A DNA stretch of 64,000 nucleotides, from NCBI RefSeq assembly GCF_016863335.1, contig NZ_BOOR01000036.1, forward strand, positions 46,688-110,687, written 5' to 3'. Below the pieces are notes generated by a model. The model was not told the DNA's origin, did no database searches, and saw nothing but the letters and a program-made list of their open reading frames with translations. A program made the position numbers and the translations under genes. Positions 36,685-45,432 of this stretch are shown here, one piece after another (positions within the stretch are counted from its first letter, which is position 1; each line of letters begins with the position of its first letter). The stretch is from Planotetraspora thailandica. Its GTDB lineage: Bacteria > Actinomycetota > Actinomycetes > Streptosporangiales > Streptosporangiaceae.

Positions 36685-37329
36685 ATGGGATGGCGAACTC
36701 CGAAGGACGAAGCAGTCGAAGCGTTCATGGAGCTCGGCATGCCCCGGTCGGCGGCGCAGTCGATGTCGACCCTCATCCGGCAGCAGGTCACGCCCACGGT
36801 GGACCGGCTGCTGCCGGGGATCGAGCGCAGCCCTGCCCCGCAGTCGTTGCTCCTCACGTCGACAGCGCTGACACAGGTGCTGCCGGACCTGACCAGGGAT
36901 ATACAGCCCGGCCTGGACAGCACCAGGGCCACGTCGTCCGCGCTTCCCTGCATCCTCATGCTGCCCATGGTGCTCGAACTCGGCGCACGGCAGGCCGCGG
37001 CGGCCGGTCCCCCGCCGGTGCCGTCGCCGTCCCTCGCCCAGGCGGAGGCGACCTGGCGCCGGGAGGTCGACGCCGCCTTCACCTCCTTGGGCCGGGAGGT
37101 GCGGAGCATGCTCGGCCGCCTGTTGCGCGGTGTCCTGGGCGAGCAGACGGACACGCAGTGGGCCGGATGGGTGTTGCTCGCGGCCATGCAGGCCATGGAC
37201 GTTCATCGGGACGCCTTGCCGATTCCCGGCAGAACCTCGCAGACCCCGGGAGCGCAGGCGGCCGGAGCGGCCTTCCAGCTCGGCCGGCTCCTCACCATCG
37301 CCGCGGGGCTCGAGCTCGTCCGCCCGTGA
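36685..37329 (+). CDS. Hypothetical protein
   Basis: 214 aa, not recognised. Starts MGWRTPKDEAVEAFMELGMP, with AAGGGGG ahead of ATG 36685. It is predicted largely helical with a Pro-rich break near residue 110, no signal peptide and no strong TM segment. Convergent with the Ser/Thr kinase gene at 37360. No function is proposed. Confidence 0.65.
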   Translation: MGWRTPKDEAVEAFMELGMPRSAAQSMSTLIRQQVTPTVDRLLPGIERSPAPQSLLLTSTALTQVLPDLTRDIQPGLDSTRATSSALPCILMLPMVLELGARQAAAAGPPPVPSPSLAQAEATWRREVDAAFTSLGREVRSMLGRLLRGVLGEQTDTQWAGWVLLAAMQAMDVHRDALPIPGRTSQTPGAQAAGAAFQLGRLLTIAAGLELVRP

Positions 37330-37359
37330 GTCCCGCGCACCGCCGGAAATAAGCGGAGA

Positions 37360-38262
37360 TCAGGCCATCCGGCCGACCATCCGGGCGTACATGCGGCCGG
37401 GGCTGGGGACCGGCGACTGGTCCAGGAACCCCGGCAACATCGGCAGGTCGACCGCGAAGGGCTGCAGACGCTGGTAGAGCGCGTGCGCGTCCGGCGGCCT
37501 GTCCTCCGGCCGCTTCTCCAGCAGCTCGGCGATCAGCGAGCCCAGTTCCTCCGGCACGCCGTGCACCCGCGGCGGGCGCTCCTTGACCTGCTTGTCGAAG
37601 ACCGCGTATTCCGTCGGCCCGGTGAACAGCTGCCTGCCGGTGAGCATCTCGTGCAGCACGCAGCCGAGGGCGTACAGGTCGCTCTTCGGGTCGGCCATCC
37701 CGCGCTGCACCTGCTCTGGCGACATGTAAGCCGGGGTGCCCAGGATCTGGCCGACCCGGGTGAACTGGCCGGAGTCGCCCTCGCGGAGCATGGCCAGCCC
37801 GAAGTCGAGCACCTTGACGCTGCCGTCCGGGCACAACATGAGGTTGGTCGGCTTCAGATCGCGGTGGCAGATCGACAGGGCGTGCGCGGCCGTGAGCACG
37901 GCGCACGCCTGCGCGGCGATGGCCGCCGCCCACGGCACGGGAAGGGGGCCGTGCTCGCTGACGAGGTCGGCGACCGTCACGCCTTCGATGAACTGCATGA
38001 CCTGGAAGAGCCGCTGCTCACCGAAGTCGTGCACGGTGCCGAAGTCGTACAGCACGGGCGCGCCGGGGTGGTCGAGCCGCGCCAGGATGCGCGCCTCCCT
38101 GATGAAACGCCGCTCCAGTTCGTCGTCGGGCCCGCCGGGGAGGCGGAGGAACTTGACCGCGACCCTGCGGCCGAGCCGCCGGTCATGCCCGCCGTAGACG
38201 GCGCCCATGCCGCCCTGGCCCAGAGGGAGGTCGTCAAGCTCGTAACGATCCGCGATGATCAT
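37360..38262 (-). CDS. Ser/Thr protein kinase (soluble, kinase domain only)
   Basis: 300 aa Hanks-type kinase with little beyond the catalytic domain. Motifs: GQGGMGAVYGG (P-loop), VAVKFL, CHRDLKPTN, VLDFGLAM, GTPAYMSPEQ and SDLYALGCVLHEMLTGR. No TM helix, so it is cytoplasmic. ATG 38262 has GGAGGGAGGACGC ahead and decides the start. It lies 44 bp downstream of the adenine methylase gene (same strand). A PP2C phosphatase gene is just beyond, so kinase, phosphatase and methylase form a small cluster. Confidence 0.92.
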   Translation of the reverse strand: MIIADRYELDDLPLGQGGMGAVYGGHDRRLGRRVAVKFLRLPGGPDDELERRFIREARILARLDHPGAPVLYDFGTVHDFGEQRLFQVMQFIEGVTVADLVSEHGPLPVPWAAAIAAQACAVLTAAHALSICHRDLKPTNLMLCPDGSVKVLDFGLAMLREGDSGQFTRVGQILGTPAYMSPEQVQRGMADPKSDLYALGCVLHEMLTGRQLFTGPTEYAVFDKQVKERPPRVHGVPEELGSLIAELLEKRPEDRPPDAHALYQRLQPFAVDLPMLPGFLDQSPVPSPGRMYARMVGRMA

Positions 38263-38306
38263 GCGTCCTCCCTCCTGTCGGCCTCGCGTGCGAAAAACTA
38301 CACCTT

Positions 38307-40397
38307 TCACCCATCAGGCCGGAGGCTGCCGTCGATCAGCCCTTCCACCCCCAGTCTCATCAGAGCCTCGCCGGCCTCGGCGGTCTCCCGCAGGCCGTCC
38401 TGCAGGTCGAGCAGCCGCCGGAAGGCCTTGCCGTACCGGATCTGATCGGTGAGGGCCAGGCGCGGGACCCGCGCGCGGCGGGCGTCGACGCGGCTGGACG
38501 TGGAGTGCGGCCGGCCGCCGGCGGCGAACCTGAGCAACCCGGCGAGGAACTCCGGGTCGAGCCGGGCGCGGTCCACGCGGAACACCGTGAGATGCGGACC
38601 GAGCACGGCGCCGGCCTCGTCGATCACCCGGGCCGTCACCGCCGAGCTCACCACGTCTCCCGGCTCGATCGTGACGAGGCCGGGCTCCGGGCCGGACGAG
38701 CCCGACGGGCCCGTCCCGTGCGCCAGGTCGTCGGCCGTCAGCACGGCGAGCTCTCCCCCGCCGTCGGCCGCCTTGAGCGCGGATGCGTGCATGCTCACCA
38801 GCCCGGCTTTGACCAGCTCGGACAACGCCGCGGGCGGTGCGTCCCACTCCGGGCTCCGCGCCACACCCAGGTCGAGGAGGGGGTCCGCCGTGGCGTCGGC
38901 GAGCGCCAGCGACGCGCCGCGCAGCCGGTCGCGCGCTGCGGGGAAGCCGCTCGCGTCGCCGCGCGGGGAAAGGTGCCGTGCCGGGCTGACGTCGACCTCG
39001 TCGTCCAGGAGGTCGACGATCCCGACCGTACGGCTGTCGCCGGGCGGTTCCTCTCCCGCGAGGAACGCCCGCCACGCGGCCTCCACGACCGCCAGGTCGT
39101 CTCCCGCCGCGGTCACGAGGATCGTCGCGGGCTGGCGCGCGCCCTGCTCCGGCCGGCGCAGCAGCCACAGGTCGGGGCCGCCCGCGCCCAGCGCGGCGAC
39201 CGCGCGCAGTGCGCCCGCCCGCAGCAGGTTGGCCCGGATGCGCCTGCCCGGGCGGCGGCCGGCCGCGGCCGGGGGCATCAGGATCACCACGAGCCCGCCG
39301 GGGCGCACGTGGGCCAGGCAATGCTGCACCCACGCGAGCTCGGACTCGCCCCTGGGCGGCATGCCGTACGTCCAGCGAGGGTCGCCGACCAGGTCGGCGT
39401 GCCCCCAGGCCCGCTCGTTGAACGGCGGGTCGCACACCACCGCCCCGGCGAGCTCGCCCGCGAAACCGTCGGCTCTGAGGGAGTCGGCGGCGACGATCCG
39501 GGCGGGCTCTCCGCGCAGCAGCAGCCGCAGGGCGGCGAGCAGCGCCACCGTGTCCCCGGCGTCCTGGCCGAGGAACCCGGCAGGCTGCCTCCCCGCTTCT
39601 CCCGGCGGCGTGGCGCGGGGACCGGGCACCATGGCATTCTGGCTTCGCGGCCGGAGTTCCTGGCCGGGCAGGGCGTGCTCCCCTGGCGTGGCAGGCTCGT
39701 GCAACGGCTCCCCGCCGTACGGCCGAGCGTCGTGCCGTGCCCGCCTTGCCCCTGTGATCGCGAGGAGAAGGGTGCCCATGCCGCACGCCGGGTCGAGAAC
39801 CGCCCCCTCCACCGAGCAGGCCAGCCGGGCCATCAGCTCCGCCACCTCCGCTCGCGTGACCGACAGGCGGCGGCTGTGGGCCTCGGCGTAACGCTCGCAC
39901 AGGAACTCGAAGGCCTCCGCCGGACCGCGTTCGGCCGCCAGGTCGGCGAGCGGACCGGCCAGCGCGGCGACGTCCTCCCAGCTTTCTTCGTCGTCCTCCG
40001 CCTGCCGTACGGGAAGGTCGGGGGTCGCGGCGGCGACGGCCCGCGCCAGCCCTTCGGCCGGCCCGGTGACGGCCTTCCGGGCTCCGCCGGGGTCGCGCAG
40101 GGCGAAGAGCAGGAACGCCCCGGCCCGGCCGAGCAGGTCACCCAGGTGGAGGTCGTCGGCGGAGGCCCGCAGCAGCTGCCAGACCCGGTCGCCGGGCGAC
40201 ACCTCGAACGTCTTGCCGTTGCGCCTGAGCCACGCCTCGACCTCGGGCAGGGAGAACAACGGGCTGGACGCCGTGCCCCCGACGGGCTCGGGGAAGTCGT
40301 CGTGGCGACGGCGCCAGTTGCTCACCGCCGCCCTGCCGACGTCGGCGAGCCGCGCGATGTCTCCCGCGTTCACCGTAGGGTCGTGGCTCATGGGCAT
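38307..40397 (-). CDS. Orphan N6-adenine DNA methylase-like protein with N-terminal HTH
   Basis: About 696 aa. N-terminal MerR-like HTH (GDIARLADVGRAAVSNWRRR), then an HsdM-like methyltransferase domain with SAM motif LDPACGMGTLLLAI and motif IV CDPPFNER (the usual NPPF reads DPPF). The C-terminal half resembles a specificity-like region. No restriction or specificity gene is near, so it is likely an orphan. Start ATG 40397 (or 40391) has no clear Shine-Dalgarno; it may be leaderless. It is divergent from the PP2C gene and lies upstream of the Ser/Thr kinase. Confidence 0.82.
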   Translation of the reverse strand: MPMSHDPTVNAGDIARLADVGRAAVSNWRRRHDDFPEPVGGTASSPLFSLPEVEAWLRRNGKTFEVSPGDRVWQLLRASADDLHLGDLLGRAGAFLLFALRDPGGARKAVTGPAEGLARAVAAATPDLPVRQAEDDEESWEDVAALAGPLADLAAERGPAEAFEFLCERYAEAHSRRLSVTRAEVAELMARLACSVEGAVLDPACGMGTLLLAITGARRARHDARPYGGEPLHEPATPGEHALPGQELRPRSQNAMVPGPRATPPGEAGRQPAGFLGQDAGDTVALLAALRLLLRGEPARIVAADSLRADGFAGELAGAVVCDPPFNERAWGHADLVGDPRWTYGMPPRGESELAWVQHCLAHVRPGGLVVILMPPAAAGRRPGRRIRANLLRAGALRAVAALGAGGPDLWLLRRPEQGARQPATILVTAAGDDLAVVEAAWRAFLAGEEPPGDSRTVGIVDLLDDEVDVSPARHLSPRGDASGFPAARDRLRGASLALADATADPLLDLGVARSPEWDAPPAALSELVKAGLVSMHASALKAADGGGELAVLTADDLAHGTGPSGSSGPEPGLVTIEPGDVVSSAVTARVIDEAGAVLGPHLTVFRVDRARLDPEFLAGLLRFAAGGRPHSTSSRVDARRARVPRLALTDQIRYGKAFRRLLDLQDGLRETAEAGEALMRLGVEGLIDGSLRPDG

Positions 40398-40447
40398 CAG
40401 CGTAACTACACTTGTGAAGTGATTCAACCAATGATTTACTCGAAACC

Positions 40448-41203
40448 ATGACGCACAACCGCATTCGGTATGCCGCAGGATCGGACATCGGGCGGTCCCG
40501 GACGAAGAACGAGGACTCGGTCTACGCCAGCGAGCAACTGCTCGCCATCGCCGACGGAATGGGCGGGCACGGCCACGGCGAGGTGGCCAGCGCGGCCGCC
40601 ATCGAGGCGCTGTCGGGTGCGATCCCGGACGCCGTGCCGGTCGCGGACGGCGACGCCTCCGCCGAGGAACTCGCCGCCATCCTCGAAGGCGGCATACGCG
40701 AGGCGGCCCGCAGGCTCAGCGAGCTGGCCGAGAACGACCCCACGCTGGAGCGGATGGGCACCACGGTCACCGCGATGTTGTGGGACGGGCAGAGCCGGTT
40801 CGCAGTGGCCCACATGGGCGACTCCCGCGCGTACATGCTGCGCGACGGCGGCCTCTACCAGATCACCCGTGACCACACGCTGGTGCAGTCGCTGGTGGAC
40901 GACGGGCACATGAGCCCCGACCAGGCCGCCAAGCACCCGAACCGGTCGTTGTTGCTGCGGGCCCTGGAGACCAGCGGGCTGGCCGAACCCGACCTGTCCC
41001 TGCGGGACGCGCAGCCGGGCGACCGGTACCTCCTGTGCTCGGACGGACTGACGGCGGTGCTCGAACCGGAGACGCTGCACCACGTCCTGACCACCGTGGA
41101 CGACCCGGAGGAGGCCGTGCGCCGGCTCATCGAGCTCGCCAACGAAGGCGGCGGGCCCGACAACATCACCTGCATCGTCGCGGACATCGAGAGCATGCCG
41201 TAA
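40448..41203 (+). CDS. PP2C-family Ser/Thr protein phosphatase
   Basis: Metal-dependent phosphatase, 251 aa, that removes phosphate from Ser/Thr-phosphorylated proteins. All PP2C motifs are visible: DIGRSRTKNEDS, IADGMGGHGHGEVAS, GTTVTAM, VAHMGDSRAY, TRDHTLVQSL, LLCSDGLTAVL and GGPDNIT. No TM helix. Likely counterpart of one of the local Ser/Thr kinases, most obviously the one at 37360. Confidence 0.94.
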   Translation: MTHNRIRYAAGSDIGRSRTKNEDSVYASEQLLAIADGMGGHGHGEVASAAAIEALSGAIPDAVPVADGDASAEELAAILEGGIREAARRLSELAENDPTLERMGTTVTAMLWDGQSRFAVAHMGDSRAYMLRDGGLYQITRDHTLVQSLVDDGHMSPDQAAKHPNRSLLLRALETSGLAEPDLSLRDAQPGDRYLLCSDGLTAVLEPETLHHVLTTVDDPEEAVRRLIELANEGGGPDNITCIVADIESMP

Positions 41204-41305
41204 AGAGCTTTGTCCCGATTTTGTGATTGATCAGTTACTTTCTGCGATCAATGCGGAATATCACCGCATTGAGGGATCTCGATCTATCCGCAGAAGGGGG
41301 AGATC

Positions 41306-41710
41306 ATGGTCGGCAGCTGGATGTCGGCACGGCGAACGGCGAGATCCGGCTGGCTGGACTTCGCCGCGGTGCTCAGCATGCTCGTGGGCGTCTACAACGT
41401 GATCGAAGGCCTGACGGCCTTGCTGCGCGCCGAATACTTCCTCGTCACGACGGACCAGATCCTGGTGTTCAACTTCACCGCGTGGGGCTGGATCATGCTG
41501 ATTCTCGGCCTCGTGCAGCTCGCCGTCGGCGTCGGCATCGCCACCGGCAAGACGTGGGGGCGCATGGCGGGCATCGCTCTCGCGTTCCTCATCGCCATCG
41601 GGCATCTGGCCTTCCTGTCGGCCTACCCGGTGTGGTCCATCGTCTCCATCGCGTTGTGCGTGCTCGTCATCTACGGGCTGATCGTGGCGCCCAGGAACGC
41701 CACCGCCTGA
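41306..41710 (+). CDS. DUF7144-like integral membrane protein
   Basis: 134 aa with four predicted TM helices: DFAAVLSMLVGVYNVIEGL, AWGWIMLILGLVQLAVGVGI, MAGIALAFLIAIGHLAFL and IVSIALCVLVIYGLIV. The pattern GW(L)xFAAxLxxxVGVYNxIEGL is typical of the DUF7144 family, of unknown function. Start ATG 41306 follows GAAGGGGGAGATC. Its 3' end runs into a 12-bp tandem repeat before the convergent CGNR gene. Confidence 0.78.
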   Translation: MVGSWMSARRTARSGWLDFAAVLSMLVGVYNVIEGLTALLRAEYFLVTTDQILVFNFTAWGWIMLILGLVQLAVGVGIATGKTWGRMAGIALAFLIAIGHLAFLSAYPVWSIVSIALCVLVIYGLIVAPRNATA

Positions 41711-41745
41711 GTCACCGCCTGAGTCACCGCCTGAATCACGGCCTG
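41702..41745. repeat. 12-bp tandem repeat between convergent genes
   Basis: Three to four copies of ACCGCCTGAGTC, the last ones diverged (CTGAATCACGGC). It spans the stop of the membrane protein gene and the stop of the convergent CGNR gene. The unit carries TGA, so each copy adds a stop codon in the membrane protein's frame. Confidence 0.75.
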
Positions 41746-42305
41746 CGTGCCCTGAAGGCCGCGGTCTTCACCCGGTTCTGACACGCCGTCGAGCAGAACC
41801 GGCGGGTGCCGTTGCGCGAGGTGTCGACGTACACCCGGTCGCAGGCGGGAGCCGTACAGACGCCGAGCCGGTCGTACAGGTCGCCGCCGAGGACGACGGC
41901 CAGGCCCGTCGCACAACTGGCCGCCCAGTCTCCGGCCATGTCGCCGTCCGGGCCGTGGAAGTGCAGGTGCCACGGCTCCCCGTCGTGCCGGTCGAGCCGC
42001 GGCCGCGCCCCGGTCTCCGACAGCAGGTCGTTGACGTGCCGCGCGGCGGCGTCCACGTCGCCCGCCCCGACCGACGCGAAGACCGTGCGCAACCGCGCCG
42101 CCACGTCCGTGAGCCCCGCGGCCTCCTCAGGCGTGACGCCGCCGCCGCGCCGGCCCCCTGCGCGCAGCGCCTCCGCCGCGGCCGTGCACCTGTCCTCGCC
42201 CTGCGGCGGCTCGTACGGCCGGCCATGGGACTGCCCCCCGGTCAGTGCGTTGACCAGGCTCACGGCGGCCGCGACCACCGAATCTGTGTGACTGTTGAAG
42301 TTCAC
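41736..42305 (-). CDS. CGNR zinc-finger (ABATE-domain) regulator
   Basis: About 189 aa. N-terminal ABATE-like domain (SVVAAAVSLVNALTG) and C-terminal zinc finger CTAPACDRVYVDTSRNGTRR with FCSTACQNRVKTAAFR, where the signature CGNR reads CQNR. These proteins are predicted DNA-binding regulators. GTG 42305 is preferred; the frame runs up to 42356. It is divergent from the frameshifted methyltransferase gene, a possible target. Confidence 0.82.
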   Translation of the reverse strand: MNFNSHTDSVVAAAVSLVNALTGGQSHGRPYEPPQGEDRCTAAAEALRAGGRRGGGVTPEEAAGLTDVAARLRTVFASVGAGDVDAAARHVNDLLSETGARPRLDRHDGEPWHLHFHGPDGDMAGDWAASCATGLAVVLGGDLYDRLGVCTAPACDRVYVDTSRNGTRRFCSTACQNRVKTAAFRARRP

Positions 42306-42377
42306 TTGACCAGTTACATCCCTGCGTTCTAGGTTGTGACTGGCGAAAGCATACACGACAGTTACAAGGAGATCGGC

Positions 42378-43147
42378 ATGCTCACTTTCGACGTGGCACG
42401 CGACTGGGTCGACCGCTGGGACCGGCAGCAGGAGGGCTACCTTCCCGAGCGCGAGGAGCGCTTCACCGCCCTCATCGACGCCGTCGAGGCGGGCACCGGG
42501 CGGCCTGACCCCCTGGTGGTCGACCTCGGCTGCGGCCCCGGCTCGCTTGCCGCCCGCCTCCTCGACCGGCTCCCCCAGGCGACGGTCGTCGCGGTCGACA
42601 CCGACCCCGTGCTGCTCTCGCTGGGCCGGGCCCGCTACGGCGGCAGGGACGGGCTGCGCTTCGTCGACCTCGACCTGCGGGTTCCCGGGTGGACCGCTGG
42701 GCTCGGCCTCGACCGGCCGACGCCGCCGTGAGCACCACCGCGTTGCACTGGCTGCCCGAGCCGCGGTTGCGCGAGGTCTACCGGGAACTGGCCACCGTGC
42801 TGCGCCCGGGAGCGGTGTTCCTCAACGGCGACCACCTGAGCGTCGACGACACCTCCCCCGCTCTTGGCAGGCTCGAACGCGCCGTGCATGAGCGGCAGGA
42901 GGCGCGCCGCTTCGAGAGCGGCCGTCCCGAGGACTGGCGGCAGTGGTGGGAGGCGATCGCCGCCGACCCCGCGCTGGCCGAGGCGGAAATGCTGCGCGCC
43001 GAGCGCAGCGAGGCGGCGGCCCACAACGGATCCGAGTCCGGTGAGCTGTCCACGCACACCGCCGCGCTGCGCGACGCCGGGTTCGGCGAGATCGGCACCC
43101 TGTGGCAGCGGGGCCACGACCGTCTGCTGTGCGCCATCCGTCTCTGA
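42378..43147 (+). pseudogene. Class I SAM-dependent methyltransferase with a frameshift
   Basis: The first part (from ATG 42378, ribosome site AAGGAGATCGGC) has the SAM-binding motif VVDLGCGPGSLAARLLDRL and VVAVDTDPVLL. Frame is lost at about 42714-42718 and a TGA follows at 42729. The continuation in the next frame reads AAVSTTALHWLPEPRLREVY through to LLCAIRL. Adding one G to the CGGCC run (CGGGCC) restores a single frame: D-R-A-D-A-A-V-S-T-T. The 770-bp span is one base short of a multiple of three. Recent inactivation and sequence error both remain open. Small-molecule substrate unknown. Confidence 0.82.
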
Positions 43148-43226
43148 CCGGGGTGTGCCGGCTGTCATGAGGGTTCGCCGGCTCTGATGAGGGTTTGCCG
43201 GCGGGGCCCGGGGGGAGGCGGCAGCT

Positions 43227-44336
43227 ATGACTCCGGTGGTACTCACGGTCAACGCCGGCTCCTCAAGCCTCCAGCTCCACCTCGTCAGAGACGGGCGGGT
43301 TCTGCGCTCCGAGCGCAGTGAGCGCAGCCCCGACCCCGCCGAGGCCGAACACACGCTGAGACGGTTCCTCGGTTCCCCCGGCTCGCGTGCCGGGGAGGAT
43401 GTGGGGCTCGCCGGGCACCGCCTCGTCCACGGCGGCCGGGCCGTACAGGCTCCCGCCGTCGTGGACGACGACCTGCTCGCGGCGGTGCGGGCCTATCAGG
43501 ACCTCGCGCCGCTGCACGTTCCGCCCGCGCTCGCGCTCGTGGAGGCGGCCCGGCGGGTGCTGCCCGGTGTGCCGCACGTGCTCTGTCCGGACACCGCCTT
43601 TCACGCCGGGCTCCCGCGCGAGGCCGCGACGTACGCCCTTCCCGCCGAATGGCGCCGCCGGTGGGGCCTGCGCAGATATGGCTTCCACGGGCTCTCGTAC
43701 GCGCGGGCCGTACGGCGGGCGTCCGAACTGCTCGGACGGCCCGCGGCGCAGGCGCATCTGGTGCTGACCCACCTCGGCGGCGGGGCGTCGGTGTGCGCGG
43801 TGCGCGACGGCCGCAGCGTCGACACCTCGATGGGCTTCACGCCGCTGGAGGGCGTGCCGATGAGCAAGCGGTCGGGCAGCGTCGACCCGGGCATGCTGCT
43901 GTGGCTGCTGTCCGGGTCGCGCCTGTCGCTCGGCGAGCTGCGTGAAGGGCTGGAGCACAGGTCGGGGCTGCTCGGGCTGTCCGACGGGTTGTCCGGCGAC
44001 ACCCGGGAGCTGGTCGCCTCGGGAAGCGACGCGGCGGAGCTGGCGCTCGGCGTGTTCGCCCTGCGGGTGAGCCGCGAGATCGCGGCGGCCGCCACCAGCC
44101 TGGACCGGCTCGACGCGCTGGTGTTCACCGGCGAGATCGGCTGGGACCAGCCGGAGGTGCGCGACGCCGTCTGCCGCAGGCTCGCACTGCTCGGGATCGA
44201 ACCGCCTGTCCGCGGCAACCTGGACGCCGACGGGTTCGTCAGCCCGCCCGGGGCCCGCGTGCCCGTGCTCGTGATCGAGACGCGCGAGGAGCTCGAGGTC
44301 GCCCGGGAAGCGCTGGCCGCTCTTAGAATCCGCTGA
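43227..44336 (+). CDS. ackA: Acetate kinase family protein
   Basis: ATP:acetate phosphotransferase type, 369 aa, slightly short for the family. Motifs: VLTVNAGSSSLQLHLV, GHRLVHGG, DTAFH, YGFHGLSYA, THLGGGASVCAV and DTSMGFTPLEG. The following loop, usually MGTRSGDIDP, reads MSKRSGSVDPGM but keeps the key Arg. No phosphotransacetylase or phosphoketolase gene is adjacent, so the partner must lie elsewhere. It ends one base before the PhzF gene start, so the two may be co-transcribed. Confidence 0.87.
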   Translation: MTPVVLTVNAGSSSLQLHLVRDGRVLRSERSERSPDPAEAEHTLRRFLGSPGSRAGEDVGLAGHRLVHGGRAVQAPAVVDDDLLAAVRAYQDLAPLHVPPALALVEAARRVLPGVPHVLCPDTAFHAGLPREAATYALPAEWRRRWGLRRYGFHGLSYARAVRRASELLGRPAAQAHLVLTHLGGGASVCAVRDGRSVDTSMGFTPLEGVPMSKRSGSVDPGMLLWLLSGSRLSLGELREGLEHRSGLLGLSDGLSGDTRELVASGSDAAELALGVFALRVSREIAAAATSLDRLDALVFTGEIGWDQPEVRDAVCRRLALLGIEPPVRGNLDADGFVSPPGARVPVLVIETREELEVAREALAALRIR

Positions 44337-44337
44337 T

Positions 44338-45135
44338 ATGCGCATATATACGGTCGACTCGTTCACTGACCGGCCCTTCGCGGGCAACCCGGCCGGCGTG
44401 TGCCTCCTCGACTCCCCTGTGCCGGACGCGTGGATGCAGGCGCTCGCCGCCGAGATGCGGCACTCGGAGACCGCCTTCGTGCTCACCCGCGACGACGGCC
44501 CCCACTCGCTGCGCTGGTTCACCCCCGAGGTCGAAGTGCAACTGTGCGGCCACGCCACACTCGCCACGGCGCACATCCTCTACTCCCTCGGCGCCTCCGG
44601 CCGGCTCGAGTTCTCCACGCTGAGCGGCATCCTGACGACCGACCGGTCCGACGACGGCCTCATCACGATGGACTTCCCCGCCTCTCCTCCTGTCGAGACC
44701 GAGGCCCCCGAGAGTCTCCTCGCGGCCCTCGGCGTGCGGGGCCTGTGGATCGGGCGCAGCCGCTTCGACTACGTCGTGGAGGTCGAGTCGGCCGACGTGG
44801 TGCGGTCGGCCACGCCCGACCTCGACCTGCTCCGTGGCATCGACGCCCGAGGCGTCGTCGTCACCGCTCGGGGCGACGGCACTCCCGCCGATTTCGTGTC
44901 CCGTTTCTTCGGCCCGCGAGTGGGCGTGCCCGAGGACCCCGTCACCGGGTCGGCCCATTGCATGCTCTCGCCGTACTGGTCGGCCAAGCTCGGCCGCGAC
45001 GCCCTCGTGGGCGAGCAGCTGTCCGCACGGGGCGGCGTCGTCCGTACGACATTGCGCGGCGACCGGGTGGAGCTCGCCGGCCACGCCACGACCATCTGGT
45101 CCGGCACCCTCGACATCACCCCCACAGTGGCGTGA
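44338..45135 (+). CDS. PhzF-family isomerase
   Basis: 265 aa, two-lobed epimerase-like fold. N-terminal VDSFTDRPFAGNPAGVCLL, active-site Glu in MRHSETAFVL, CGHATLATAH and the C-terminal VPEDPVTGSAHCML are family hallmarks. No phenazine genes are present, so it is a general PhzF-like isomerase, substrate unknown. It starts 1 bp after ackA. Its last 12 bases before and including the stop are repeated 18 bp downstream, where they merge into repeat array B. Confidence 0.9.
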   Translation: MRIYTVDSFTDRPFAGNPAGVCLLDSPVPDAWMQALAAEMRHSETAFVLTRDDGPHSLRWFTPEVEVQLCGHATLATAHILYSLGASGRLEFSTLSGILTTDRSDDGLITMDFPASPPVETEAPESLLAALGVRGLWIGRSRFDYVVEVESADVVRSATPDLDLLRGIDARGVVVTARGDGTPADFVSRFFGPRVGVPEDPVTGSAHCMLSPYWSAKLGRDALVGEQLSARGGVVRTTLRGDRVELAGHATTIWSGTLDITPTVA

Positions 45136-45149
45136 CCCCCGACAGTGGC

Positions 45150-45432
45150 GTGATCATGCAGAAGTTCGGCGGAATGGCCATTGACGTGCGCAAACACATT
45201 TCGTGATCATGCAGAACTTCGCCAGCCCAGCATGCGACCTGCGGAAACAGCAATCGTGATCATGCACGAATCCGCCCGCGATCGACCTTGGTTCGCCACG
45301 CCTATGACGCGGAAGTGCATGATCACGAACCTCGAACGAGCAGGTCAGCGCGGACGCCGCCGAACTTCTGCATGATCACGCGCAGAGGGGGCGCAGGTCA
45401 CATTGCCTTTTGGCGAACTTCTGCATGATCAC
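45150..45432. repeat. Complete palindromic 53-nt-period repeat element (array B)
   Basis: Left arm: GTGATCATGCAGAAGTTCGG-type units start at 45150, 45203 and 45256 (53-nt steps; the third is GTGATCATGCAC). Right arm: the inverted units end at 45326, 45379 and 45432, the innermost again in the GCAC form. A block TGAC(C/G)TGC or CGACCTGC begins exactly 21 nt ahead of each second and third unit. The centre is about 47 nt. It lies between the convergent PhzF and AhpD-like genes, and the right arm runs into the latter's coding end. Confidence 0.9.

Noticed and set aside
44338..45135. Phenazine biosynthesis role for the PhzF protein
   Set aside because: No other phz genes; PhzF-like isomerases are widespread outside phenazine pathways.
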